Notes under the pieces: model-generated
The model's input: only the letters and a program-made list of their open reading frames with translations
Told to the model about the DNA's origin: nothing
The model's database searches: none
Position numbers and translations under genes: made by a program
Assembly: GCA_015063485.1 (NCBI GenBank)
Contig: SVUA01000001.1
Span: 1 to 64,000 of the forward strand
Source of the DNA: Oscillospiraceae bacterium
GTDB taxonomy: Bacteria; Bacillota; Clostridia; Oscillospirales; CAG-272
DNA length: 64,000 nucleotides
Direction: 5' to 3'
Shown: one piece after another, positions 31,020 to 39,514 of the stretch
Position numbering within the stretch: position 1 is the first letter of the stretch
Layout: the number at the start of each line of letters is the position of its first letter

Positions 31020-33290
31020 TTAAACAGTGTAATAATAAGTACCGCCGCAGACGGTTTCGGTATAGCCGTTAGGGAGGGTAATTAAGGCTTCAGTACCTTG
31101 AGGTACGGTAAATTCAAAGAACACCTGCTCGCCCTTATAATACCATCTGCTCTCGATCCTGCCGCTAACGGTTTCAAGCGCACAATTTACGTGACCGAGC
31201 TTTTTAGATGGTTTAGGCGCAAGGGTAAACTTTTTATATCCAACTCCGTCCTCGGATACGGTAATACCTGCGGCAACGCCGTAGAGCCAATCGCAAACAG
31301 AGCCGTAAGCGTAATGGTTAAATGAGTTCATAGCGGTGCTCCAGAAGCTACCGTCCTCTTTAATACCGTTCCAGTGCTCCCATATAGTCGTAGCACCGTG
31401 AGTAACCGAATAGAGCCACGAGGGATTTCTCTCCTCAAGGAGAAGATGATAAGCCATATCGGTCTTACCGTTATCACTAAGCGCATGGAGAAGATAAGGC
31501 GTACCGACAAATCCCGTAGCCATGAGATCTCCAAACTCATGAATAAGCTCTACGAGCTTATCTGCAAGAGCGGGGCGCTCCTCGTCTGTGCAAAGATTGA
31601 AATGAAGTATCAGTACGATAGCGGTCTGTGTTACACCCTTGCGTACGGTATCTATTACTTTGATACTCTTGCGGTAAGGCGGATTGACCTCGGTAAACGG
31701 AAGCTCCTCTTTGGGCATACCGTTTTCCATGAAATATTCGCGGAATCGCTTAACGATATTCTTATAAAGCTCACGGTAGTGCGACATATCCTTGCCGAGG
31801 ACCTCACCCGCGCGAATGAGCAAGTCTGTTGAGTACGCAAAGAAAGCCGAGGCAATAAGGTCGTTAGAGGTAGCTCCGACGTAAGAGTCCTCGCCCGCGT
31901 CCATAGCAAGCCAGTCTCCGTAATGGAAGCCTGTGAGCCACAGATATTCCTCGTCTCCCGTTGAGTGCATATACTCTACCCATTTTTTCATCATTTCAAA
32001 GTTTTCTTCAAGTATCGACTTGTCACCGTAAGCACGGTAAAGCTCCCACGGAATTATGGTAGAAGCATCGCCCCAAGCGGCAGAGATACGGGTAGGAGTT
32101 TCGGGATGATCAAAGAAGCTGTTAGGGTGTACACCCCAAATTACTCCGTTAGGTTCTTGATCTGCGCGGAGGTCACCAAGCCACTTTTTAAAGAACTTAA
32201 GTACGTTAAAGTTGAGTGCTGCGGTGCGGCAGAAAACCTGCGCGTCACCTGTCCAACCGAGACGCTCGTCTCTCTGCGGACAATCGGTGGGAACGTCAAG
32301 ATAGTTGCCCTTCTGACCCCAGATAGTGTTGTGATAAAGCTGATTTATCTTTTCGTTTCCGCAAGAGAAGCGTCCCGTTCTCTCAATATCCGAGTGAACG
32401 GCAACGGCGCGGATATTATTAAAGTTTATTTCTACGTTTGGATATTCGTCAATACGGATATATCTGAAGCCTTGGAACGAAAAACGAGGCTTGAATAAGT
32501 TTTCATTTCCGTCGCAGATATACGTCATTATATTTTTAGCCTTGCGGTAATTTTCGGTATAGAAGTTTCCGTCGCTGTCAAGTACTTCTGCGTGAGAAAT
32601 AACGATTTTTTCTCCGGCTTTAGCTTTTATTTTGAACTCAACAAAGCCTGTCATATTCTGACCGAAATCTATAACGCGCTCACCCTTTGGAGTCGTGATA
32701 AGAGCGATAGGAGCAAGACGCTCATGCTCGGTTATGTATTCGCCCTCTTGCTCGATAAGAGGGTATTTTTCGGCAACCGTATCCTTTACTGCATTTCCGA
32801 GAAGCTTTGATTCGTGGAGCATATTTACAGTCTCACCGTCGTATATTCCCGACATTTCTGTCTTTGAGGTATAAACTTCCCATGCTTCATCAGTAACGAT
32901 AGTTTCGTTTTCGTTTGCGTAAACAAGCGTAAGCTCCGCGTTTACAGCCATGTTATCGCCGTAGAGCTTTTCATACATCTGATATGTGAAAGAACCAATA
33001 GCCCAACCGAGACCCGTGGTTATTTCGAGCTTCTGCTCGCCCTCTTTTCCCGCAAGAATAGAGGTCACGTCAAAGGTCTGATATTGTAAACGCTTATGAT
33101 AGCTCGTGTATCCGGGGTTTAGCATACCAATGCTTGCTTTTTCACCGTTGATAGCCGCTTCGTAAACGCCTACCGCGGTAACGGTCAAAGTAGCTTTTTT
33201 AAGGTCGTTTTTTACGTTAAATTTTTTCGTAAAGATAACTGAAGCCGCACCAAGATCAACAGGGCTTTTGATGAAATTTTTTGAATTCAT
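31020..33290 (-). CDS. Alpha-L-rhamnosidase (GH78)
   Basis: YLDVPTDCPQRDERLGWTGDAQVF and WGDASTIIPW...; start set at MNSKNF with its RBS. Confidence 0.95.
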   Translation of the reverse strand: MNSKNFIKSPVDLGAASVIFTKKFNVKNDLKKATLTVTAVGVYEAAINGEKASIGMLNPGYTSYHKRLQYQTFDVTSILAGKEGEQKLEITTGLGWAIGSFTYQMYEKLYGDNMAVNAELTLVYANENETIVTDEAWEVYTSKTEMSGIYDGETVNMLHESKLLGNAVKDTVAEKYPLIEQEGEYITEHERLAPIALITTPKGERVIDFGQNMTGFVEFKIKAKAGEKIVISHAEVLDSDGNFYTENYRKAKNIMTYICDGNENLFKPRFSFQGFRYIRIDEYPNVEINFNNIRAVAVHSDIERTGRFSCGNEKINQLYHNTIWGQKGNYLDVPTDCPQRDERLGWTGDAQVFCRTAALNFNVLKFFKKWLGDLRADQEPNGVIWGVHPNSFFDHPETPTRISAAWGDASTIIPWELYRAYGDKSILEENFEMMKKWVEYMHSTGDEEYLWLTGFHYGDWLAMDAGEDSYVGATSNDLIASAFFAYSTDLLIRAGEVLGKDMSHYRELYKNIVKRFREYFMENGMPKEELPFTEVNPPYRKSIKVIDTVRKGVTQTAIVLILHFNLCTDEERPALADKLVELIHEFGDLMATGFVGTPYLLHALSDNGKTDMAYHLLLEERNPSWLYSVTHGATTIWEHWNGIKEDGSFWSTAMNSFNHYAYGSVCDWLYGVAAGITVSEDGVGYKKFTLAPKPSKKLGHVNCALETVSGRIESRWYYKGEQVFFEFTVPQGTEALITLPNGYTETVCGGTYYYTV

Positions 33291-33407
33291 TTTATTTCTC
33301 CTTTTTGAAAGTATGGGTATATTCGGTTTATATTTTATCATACGCAAAAGGATATATTAAGGTCTTTTTTTTACTATATTTGTGTCTTTTTTTGTCTTAC
33401 ACTTGTG

Positions 33408-34259
33408 TCAAATGTGTATAGTCTGACCTGGAGCTATCGAGTATTCTATAAACTCACTTGAAGATCCGCCCGACGCAAAACAGATGGTATACAAGGTGGG
33501 ATTATAAATTGTGTGTCCGTCTGCCGAGAACATAAGCTTGTTATATGCATCGATATAATCGTATATCTCAATGTTCGTCGCGTACCAGATGTCGTCTCTG
33601 CCACCCATGTATTCGGCAAATTCCTCAATTACGTTCCAGTTATCATCTTCCTCAAATTCGTAGCTGTGTCCCCACAGATAGAAGAGCTGAGCGCGTCTTG
33701 GATCGGATTCGGCAAATTTTTTCGCAAGCTCCATAAGGCGCGGATTCTTGTGTCTGCAGGTCGTTGGAAGTCTTAACCAATCGGTAGGAATATCGAATCT
33801 TTCGGTTTGTATCGTGGTTCTTGAATAAGCGATACCGCAAGCGCGAAGCGCTTCAACGACAGAGTCGCTGTAAGTTCCGTAAGGATATGCCATACCTCGA
33901 ATTATCGTTCCGAACTGCTCTTCAAGCTCTTTTCTGTCATTTATAATGTCGAGAACTACCGACGGTGTGGGAAGCGTTTCAAGCCACGGGTGCACCGTAC
34001 CGTGAACTGCGACCTCGTGACCGCTGTTAGTATAAAGCTCGGTTGCCTGTGATCTGGTCATGCGTCGGTGTATAGTACCCTCTGAAAAAACTGTACCCTC
34101 TGGCGCAAAGCGTCCGCTGTTTATATTGAAGGTACATTTAAGACCGTATTTGTCAAGTATTTCCATTAATCTGATATCCTGTTCGACTCCGTCGTCGTAA
34201 CTGAGTGTCAAAGCCTTTTTACGTCCTTCGGAGAAACGCATGAAAAAATGATGTTTCAT
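33408..34259 (-). CDS. Polysaccharide deacetylase (NodB-type)
   Basis: ALTLSYDDGVEQD, HEVAVHGTVHPWL, MAYPYGTYSDSVVEALRACGI. Confidence 0.92.
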   Translation of the reverse strand: MKHHFFMRFSEGRKKALTLSYDDGVEQDIRLMEILDKYGLKCTFNINSGRFAPEGTVFSEGTIHRRMTRSQATELYTNSGHEVAVHGTVHPWLETLPTPSVVLDIINDRKELEEQFGTIIRGMAYPYGTYSDSVVEALRACGIAYSRTTIQTERFDIPTDWLRLPTTCRHKNPRLMELAKKFAESDPRRAQLFYLWGHSYEFEEDDNWNVIEEFAEYMGGRDDIWYATNIEIYDYIDAYNKLMFSADGHTIYNPTLYTICFASGGSSSEFIEYSIAPGQTIHI

Positions 34260-34290
34260 AATAATAAATTCCTTTCGTTATTATCGATAC

Positions 34291-35142
34291 TTATTCTAAG
34301 TTTACCGTTTCGCCCGGAACAACCGATATTATGTGTTCTTGCTTATTATATACGTTGTTGAAATAAAGCGTGCGGTTAGTGGGATTGTAAACCGTCTGTC
34401 CGTCTGCCGAGAAGATCAAACGGTTGTAGTCGTCGATATATTCGTATATTTCGATATTAGTTGCGTACCAGATATCGTCTCTTCCGCTCATATATTTTGC
34501 GAAATCCTCTATGACATACCAGTTATCGTCGTCGTCAAACTCGTAGCTGTGTCCCCAAAGATAAAAGAGCTGTGGTCTTTTGGGCGGCGCTTCCGCAAAT
34601 TTCTTTGCAAGCTCCATAAGGCGAGGGTTTTTATGGCGGCAGGTAGAGGGGAGTCTTAGCCAATCGGTAGGAATATCAAATTTTTCGGTCTGTACGGTAG
34701 TTCTTGCATAAGCTATGCCACAAGCTTTCAAGCAATTTACAAGCTCGTCATCGTACGTTCCTTGAGGATATGCCATACCGCGAATTATTCTGCCAAACAT
34801 CTTTTCAAGCGCTATTCTGTCGTTGATAACTTCAAGCGTAGCCATAGATGGCGGCAAGCTCTCAAGAAACGGGTGGCGACAGCTGTGAACTGCTACTTCA
34901 TGTCCGTTGTCAAGACATTTACTGAAAAATTCCAGAGCTTCTGTCTTTTTCATAGTGCGCGAAATTGATGCATCGTCATCTTCCTTGAAAAGTCCGCTGT
35001 TGATATTAAAGGTACATTTAAGACCGTATTTGTCAAGTATTTCGCAAAACGGAACGTTGCACGTTACGTCGTCGTCGTAGCTCAAGGTAAGAGCTTTCGG
35101 TTTGCCGTCGGGAAATCTCAAGAAATAGTTTCTTACAGACAT
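34291..35142 (-). CDS. Polysaccharide deacetylase (NodB-type), tandem paralog
   Basis: ALTLSYDDDVTCN, HEVAVHSCRHPFLE, MAYPQGTYDDELVNCLKACGI. Confidence 0.92.
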   Translation of the reverse strand: MSVRNYFLRFPDGKPKALTLSYDDDVTCNVPFCEILDKYGLKCTFNINSGLFKEDDDASISRTMKKTEALEFFSKCLDNGHEVAVHSCRHPFLESLPPSMATLEVINDRIALEKMFGRIIRGMAYPQGTYDDELVNCLKACGIAYARTTVQTEKFDIPTDWLRLPSTCRHKNPRLMELAKKFAEAPPKRPQLFYLWGHSYEFDDDDNWYVIEDFAKYMSGRDDIWYATNIEIYEYIDDYNRLIFSADGQTVYNPTNRTLYFNNVYNKQEHIISVVPGETVNLE

Positions 35143-35162
35143 TTTTGTTCTCCTTTAAAAAT

Positions 35163-37913
35163 TCATTCTTCCGAGCTGCCAAGCGTTCCCTCGGATACGC
35201 GGCGCATATATTCGTCCATAGTGATAAGAACGTTTCTCGGCTTGTTTCCGTCGGGACGGCTGACGTAACCCATCTGCTCCATCGTGTCGATGATCTTTGC
35301 GGCTCTTCCGTAGCCTACGCCAAGACGTCTTTGCATGAGAGACGTAGATATCTTACCCGTCTCAATAGCGAGCTTGACTGCATCGCGGAACTTGGTGTCT
35401 CCGCCCTCTATGTCGTCAGCGCCCGCAGGTATCTCTGCCATAGCCGCTCCCTTCTTGCCCATTCCGCATTTTGCGGCTTCTTCTTCGATCTTGCTGACAA
35501 AGTCGCTGTTATATTTTGCTTTCGCGTTGTTTTCCTTGATAAAGGTAACGATATTTTCGACCTCTGCTTCGGTAACGAATGCGCCCTGAACACGCATGGG
35601 CTTTGCAGAGCCAACGGGCGCAAAGAGCATATCTCCGCGGCCGATAAGCTTTTCAGCTCCCGCGATATCTATGATGGTACGCGAGTCTACCTGCGACGCA
35701 ACGGTACAAGCGATACGCGAGGGGATATTCGCCTTGATAAGACCTGTGATGACGTCAACAGACGGACGCTGTGTACCGATGATGATATGGATACCCGCGG
35801 CTCTTGCCTTCTGCGCAAGACGGCAGATGGAGGACTCGACCTCGTCGGGAGCGGTCATCATAAGGTCGGCAAGCTCGTCGATGATAATGACCATGTGAGG
35901 CATAAATTCCTTTGCGGGATCGTTTTCGGTGACCTCGTTGTAGGTCTTGATATCACGCACTCCGACCTCTTCTATAAGCTCGAAGCGGCGTTCCATTTCA
36001 GCAACCGCAGAAGCAAGCGCGCCCGCCGCCTTTTTAGGATCGCTGACTATCGGCGCGTAAAGGTGGGGAATGTCACGGTATATCGCAAACTCGACTTTCT
36101 TCGGGTCAATAAGTATAAGCTTTACCTCTTCGGGCTTCGCTTTATAAAGGATACTGATAATAACGCTGTTGATACATACCGACTTACCCATACCCGTAGC
36201 TCCCGCTATAAGCAGGTGGGGCATCTTGGCTATGTCAAAGTATATCGGATTTCCGCCAACGTCCATGCCGAGACTTGACGTAAGCTTGCTCTTTGCTTCC
36301 TTGAATTTAGGATTATCTATAAGGTCGCGCAGATAAACGGTCGCTCGATTTTGGTTAGGAACTTCTATTCCGACTGCGGGCTTGTTGGGAATAGGAGCTT
36401 CGATTCGAACGCCCGACGTAGCAAGGTTGAGCGCGATGTCGTCAACAAGGTTCGCAATAGATCGTACCTTAACGCCCGCCTGCGGTTTTAGCTCGTATCT
36501 CGTTATCGTAGGTCCTCTTGAATAGGTGATCTCCTGAATTCCTACCTTAAAGCTTCTGAGCGTTTCAACGAGCTTGCGGGCGTTAGCCTGAAGCTCTTCG
36601 GTGTGGTCTTCTGTATCGGTGTCGGGATTGGTGTTAAGAAGCTCTATTGGCGGATAAGTATAAGGAATAATTATTTCGGGCTCTTCCTCCTCTCCGTCCG
36701 ATTCCTCGGGAGCGACCTCTGCCGCATCGGACAAAAGTTCTTCGTTCGTGATCTGGCTCATGTCGATAGGCATATCGACGTCAACGTCGGTATCTTCACT
36801 CTTAAGACCTGCGTTCTTTATGAAATCGTCAAGAGAGGTAAACTCGGCGCGGTCAAAGTCCTCTTCTCCGCCGAAATCCTTGACGGTATCGTTCTCGGCT
36901 TTGTAGAGTATATCGTCCGCAATGGGAGAAACTCCCGCGCGTCTTCTTTCTTCTGCCTCAAGCATTTCTTGGGAAGGTCCTATATATGTTTCGGGCTCGT
37001 TTTCCATTGGGAATTTAGGCGGAACGGGAGAGAGCGGCTTGTCCTCTTCAAATTCGTCGTTTTCGTCATCTTCCTTTTCGTCGGTATATTCCTCTTTTTC
37101 GGGATTTTGTTTCTTTTCGGGTCTTGCGGCGGCTACGGGAGTGTAAGCCACCTTTTGAGGATGCTTCTTTTCCTCGCGTCTGCGCGCCTCTTCCTCTGCC
37201 GCTATCTGCGCTTCCATGTACGCAAGCTCCTCGCGTTTGCGCTCACGGTTTTCGCGGATACGCTCAATAATATAGTCGGGAGTAAGACCGAGCATGAATA
37301 TTACCGCTACGGCGAGAAGAGTTATGAGAAGGATTATGGATATTACCTGCTTGAATGCAAGCATCATAAGTACGCCGAAAATACCGCCGATAATACCTCC
37401 GCTTGCAAGCTCTATTCCCTCTTCCCACATAAATACGATGTCAAACGTGTCGTTTGCCGCGATAATTACGTCTAGAAGTATAGCGAGCAGTATAACAGAG
37501 ACTCTTGCCATTACCGACGTAAGAGTCAGCTTTTTCTTTGCCTTTGCGTAATCGAAATAGGTATCGCTGTCGTGTCTTCTGTCGCTGTCCTTCCAGCGAA
37601 TGTTGAAAAGTATCTGGCGAAGATTTACGTATATCATTTCAATGGGCAGCAAAAAAGCCGCTCCGCCGAGAAGTCCGCAAAGAAGATTGCTTATCCACAG
37701 TCCAATGAATCCCGCGCCGTCCTCGTCAATAAACTGTACGATCATGATACATAGCGCGAATACGAGCGCGATAACGAGCATAACGTACGGCGCAACGCTT
37801 AAAAGCATTTTTTTAGAGTTGTTCGGTTTTTCTACCTTTGACGGCGCTTTCTTTTTAGAATTCTTTTTACCGTCCTGTAAAGCTTGTGGATTCGTTTTCT
37901 TTTTTTCAGCCAT
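35163..37913 (-). CDS. FtsK/SpoIIIE-family DNA translocase
   Basis: GATGMGKSVCINSVIISILYK; VIIIDELADLMM; C-terminal gamma domain SLMQRRLGVGYGRAAKIIDTMEQMGYV. Confidence 0.97.
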   Translation of the reverse strand: MAEKKKTNPQALQDGKKNSKKKAPSKVEKPNNSKKMLLSVAPYVMLVIALVFALCIMIVQFIDEDGAGFIGLWISNLLCGLLGGAAFLLPIEMIYVNLRQILFNIRWKDSDRRHDSDTYFDYAKAKKKLTLTSVMARVSVILLAILLDVIIAANDTFDIVFMWEEGIELASGGIIGGIFGVLMMLAFKQVISIILLITLLAVAVIFMLGLTPDYIIERIRENRERKREELAYMEAQIAAEEEARRREEKKHPQKVAYTPVAAARPEKKQNPEKEEYTDEKEDDENDEFEEDKPLSPVPPKFPMENEPETYIGPSQEMLEAEERRRAGVSPIADDILYKAENDTVKDFGGEEDFDRAEFTSLDDFIKNAGLKSEDTDVDVDMPIDMSQITNEELLSDAAEVAPEESDGEEEEPEIIIPYTYPPIELLNTNPDTDTEDHTEELQANARKLVETLRSFKVGIQEITYSRGPTITRYELKPQAGVKVRSIANLVDDIALNLATSGVRIEAPIPNKPAVGIEVPNQNRATVYLRDLIDNPKFKEAKSKLTSSLGMDVGGNPIYFDIAKMPHLLIAGATGMGKSVCINSVIISILYKAKPEEVKLILIDPKKVEFAIYRDIPHLYAPIVSDPKKAAGALASAVAEMERRFELIEEVGVRDIKTYNEVTENDPAKEFMPHMVIIIDELADLMMTAPDEVESSICRLAQKARAAGIHIIIGTQRPSVDVITGLIKANIPSRIACTVASQVDSRTIIDIAGAEKLIGRGDMLFAPVGSAKPMRVQGAFVTEAEVENIVTFIKENNAKAKYNSDFVSKIEEEAAKCGMGKKGAAMAEIPAGADDIEGGDTKFRDAVKLAIETGKISTSLMQRRLGVGYGRAAKIIDTMEQMGYVSRPDGNKPRNVLITMDEYMRRVSEGTLGSSEE

Positions 37914-38104
37914 GAAACATATACCTCCGATTTTGTATATTTTCGCACGTAAGTGGAAAACTGTTATTGTCCTTGAATTTGCTTATCCAAACGTTTTTTT
38001 GAATAGCTTTGACAAATGAATATACTTATTTTTATTATATCACAATATGCGTTTTTTTTCAAGCGATTTTTTGATATGACAAAAGGATTTTTATAAATTT
38101 TTAC

Positions 38105-38527
38105 ATGAAAGATCATAGGGAGAAAAAAGTGGGCGGAAAAATTTTTTCAGAAGGTAAATTGAGGCTTAAAATAGCGGTTTTAATTATGTTCGGAGTGCTT
38201 TCGGGATTCGTAAACGGATTGCTTGGAGCGGGCGGAGGGATACTCATCGTTTACGCGCTGAACTATGCTCTCAAAGGGAGCGATACCGATAATCGCGATA
38301 TCTACGCGAACGCTCTTTGCGTAATGCTCCCCATATCCGCAGTGTCGTGCGTTCGTTACGCTTTTGCGGGTAATCTCTCGACGGAAGGCTTTGCGGTATA
38401 TGCTATTCCCGCGATAGCGGGCGGGATAGTCGGCGGTTTTTTGCTTTCAAAGCTGAAGGCGTCGTTCACAAAAAAGCTTTTCGCCGCGCTCGTTATCTGG
38501 TCGGGAATAATTTTAATTATAAAATAA
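38105..38527 (+). CDS. TauE/SafE-family permease half-protein (N-like half)
   Basis: GVLSGFVNGLLGAGGGILIVYALNY; about 4 TM. Confidence 0.8.
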   Translation: MKDHREKKVGGKIFSEGKLRLKIAVLIMFGVLSGFVNGLLGAGGGILIVYALNYALKGSDTDNRDIYANALCVMLPISAVSCVRYAFAGNLSTEGFAVYAIPAIAGGIVGGFLLSKLKASFTKKLFAALVIWSGIILIIK

Positions 38528-38546
38528 CTTAAAAGGAGATAGTGAC

Positions 38547-38921
38547 ATGATATTTGACGTAATAATTTCATTCGTTCTTGCGGCACTTTCGGGTCTTGGC
38601 GTTGGCGGCGGCGGTCTTTTCGTTATTTTTCTCGCGATTTTTACCGATACGCCGCAGCTTATAGCGCAAGGTATGAATCTTCTTTTCTTTATTTTTTCAG
38701 CGTCCTCTTCCTTGATAATACATCTTACGCATAGAAAAATATACGCTTCTCTTATTGCCGTTCTCGCTATTTCGGGCGCTCTCGGAGCAATACTCGGAAC
38801 GTTTGTCTGCGAGAGGATAGACCCCAATATCCTCCGTAAAATATTTGGCGTAATGCTCGTTATAACGGGTATATTTACGTTAAAGAAAGGACGCGAGGGG
38901 ACGCGTTCGACCCTTTCTTGA
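38547..38921 (+). CDS. TauE/SafE-family permease half-protein; C-terminus runs into a palindromic repeat
   Basis: AALSGLGVGGGGLFVIFLAIFTDTPQLIAQGMNLLFF; the stop lies in the loop of the 38900-38940 palindrome. Confidence 0.78.
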   Translation: MIFDVIISFVLAALSGLGVGGGGLFVIFLAIFTDTPQLIAQGMNLLFFIFSASSSLIIHLTHRKIYASLIAVLAISGALGAILGTFVCERIDPNILRKIFGVMLVITGIFTLKKGREGTRSTLS

Positions 38922-38953
38922 AAGAAAGGGTCGAGCCCCAAAGAACTTTACAA
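38894..38953. repeat. Dispersed palindromic repeat (GACGCGTTCGACCCTTTCTTGAAAGAAAGGGTCGAGCCCCAAAGAACTTT)
   Basis: Homologous to 46140-46190 and, with compensated stem, to 21290-21335 (reverse strand). Confidence 0.85.
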
Positions 38954-39015
38954 CTAAAAAGACGGTTCTGTGTGTAACACGCAAAACCGTTCTTTTGATA
39001 TTATTGGATAGGTTA

Positions 39016-39228
39016 TTATTTGTGGATAAACGGATAATCTGTTAATCCGAGAATATAATCGACAGAAACACCGTAAAAGCGTGAGAGTGCAATTAAAATA
39101 TCGGTAGGAATATCTCGTTGTCCGAGTTCATAGTTGCTATATACCTGTTGTGAACAATTCAGAATTTTTGATAGTTCTTTTTGTGTCAGATCTTTGTCTT
39201 CACGCAAATCACGAATCCTTCGGTACAT
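39016..39228 (-). CDS. XRE-family HTH transcriptional regulator
   Basis: IRDLREDKDLTQKELSKILNCSQQVYSNYELGQRDIPTDILIALSRFYGVSVDYILG. Confidence 0.93.
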   Translation of the reverse strand: MYRRIRDLREDKDLTQKELSKILNCSQQVYSNYELGQRDIPTDILIALSRFYGVSVDYILGLTDYPFIHK

Positions 39229-39267
39229 ATGTCACTCCTTTTTTAGTTTGTGAAATTATTATACCAA

Positions 39268-39312
39268 ACCGCAATTTGCGGTATTGACAATTACCGCAAA
39301 TTGCGGTATAAC
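39268..39312. promoter_or_regulatory. Two operator palindromes overlapping the promoter of the 47-aa peptide/LRR genes
   Basis: ACCGCAATTTGCGGT (39268-39282) and TACCGCAAATTGCGGTA (39292-39308); -35 TTGACA 39284-39289; -10 TATAAC 39307-39312; 17-bp spacer. Confidence 0.85.
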
Positions 39313-39347
39313 TATTGTCAACCACAATAGTAAAAGGAGAATACAAA

Positions 39348-39491
39348 ATGAAAAAACTATACTATTCGCCTATGATATCCATCACTTGCTTTGACCCCAA
39401 GGATATAATTACAGCATCGGGCGGAAACGAACTTCCCGACCAAGACCCAGAAGAAATGAGTTATACCTCTCGCAATGCTTTTGAATTTTAA
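39348..39491 (+). CDS. 47-aa peptide MKKLYYSPMISITCFDPKDIITASGGNELPDQDPEEMSYTSRNAFEF
   Basis: SD aaaaggag; between the operator region and the LRR gene, same strand; missing from the supplied ORF track. Confidence 0.7.
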   Translation: MKKLYYSPMISITCFDPKDIITASGGNELPDQDPEEMSYTSRNAFEF

Positions 39492-39514
39492 ATACATATA
39501 AGGAGAAATTTATC

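Noticed and set aside
35145-36278. Long plus-strand ORF (377 aa) opposite the ftsK/spoIIIE gene
   Set aside because: Antisense to a clearly conserved translocase; no RBS and low-complexity, family-less translation. Artefact of codon composition.
38513-38941. ORFs starting MGLDPF...ERVERV on minus strand (also 45817-46185)
   Set aside because: Their shared N-termini are translations of the dispersed palindromic repeat; not credible proteins.
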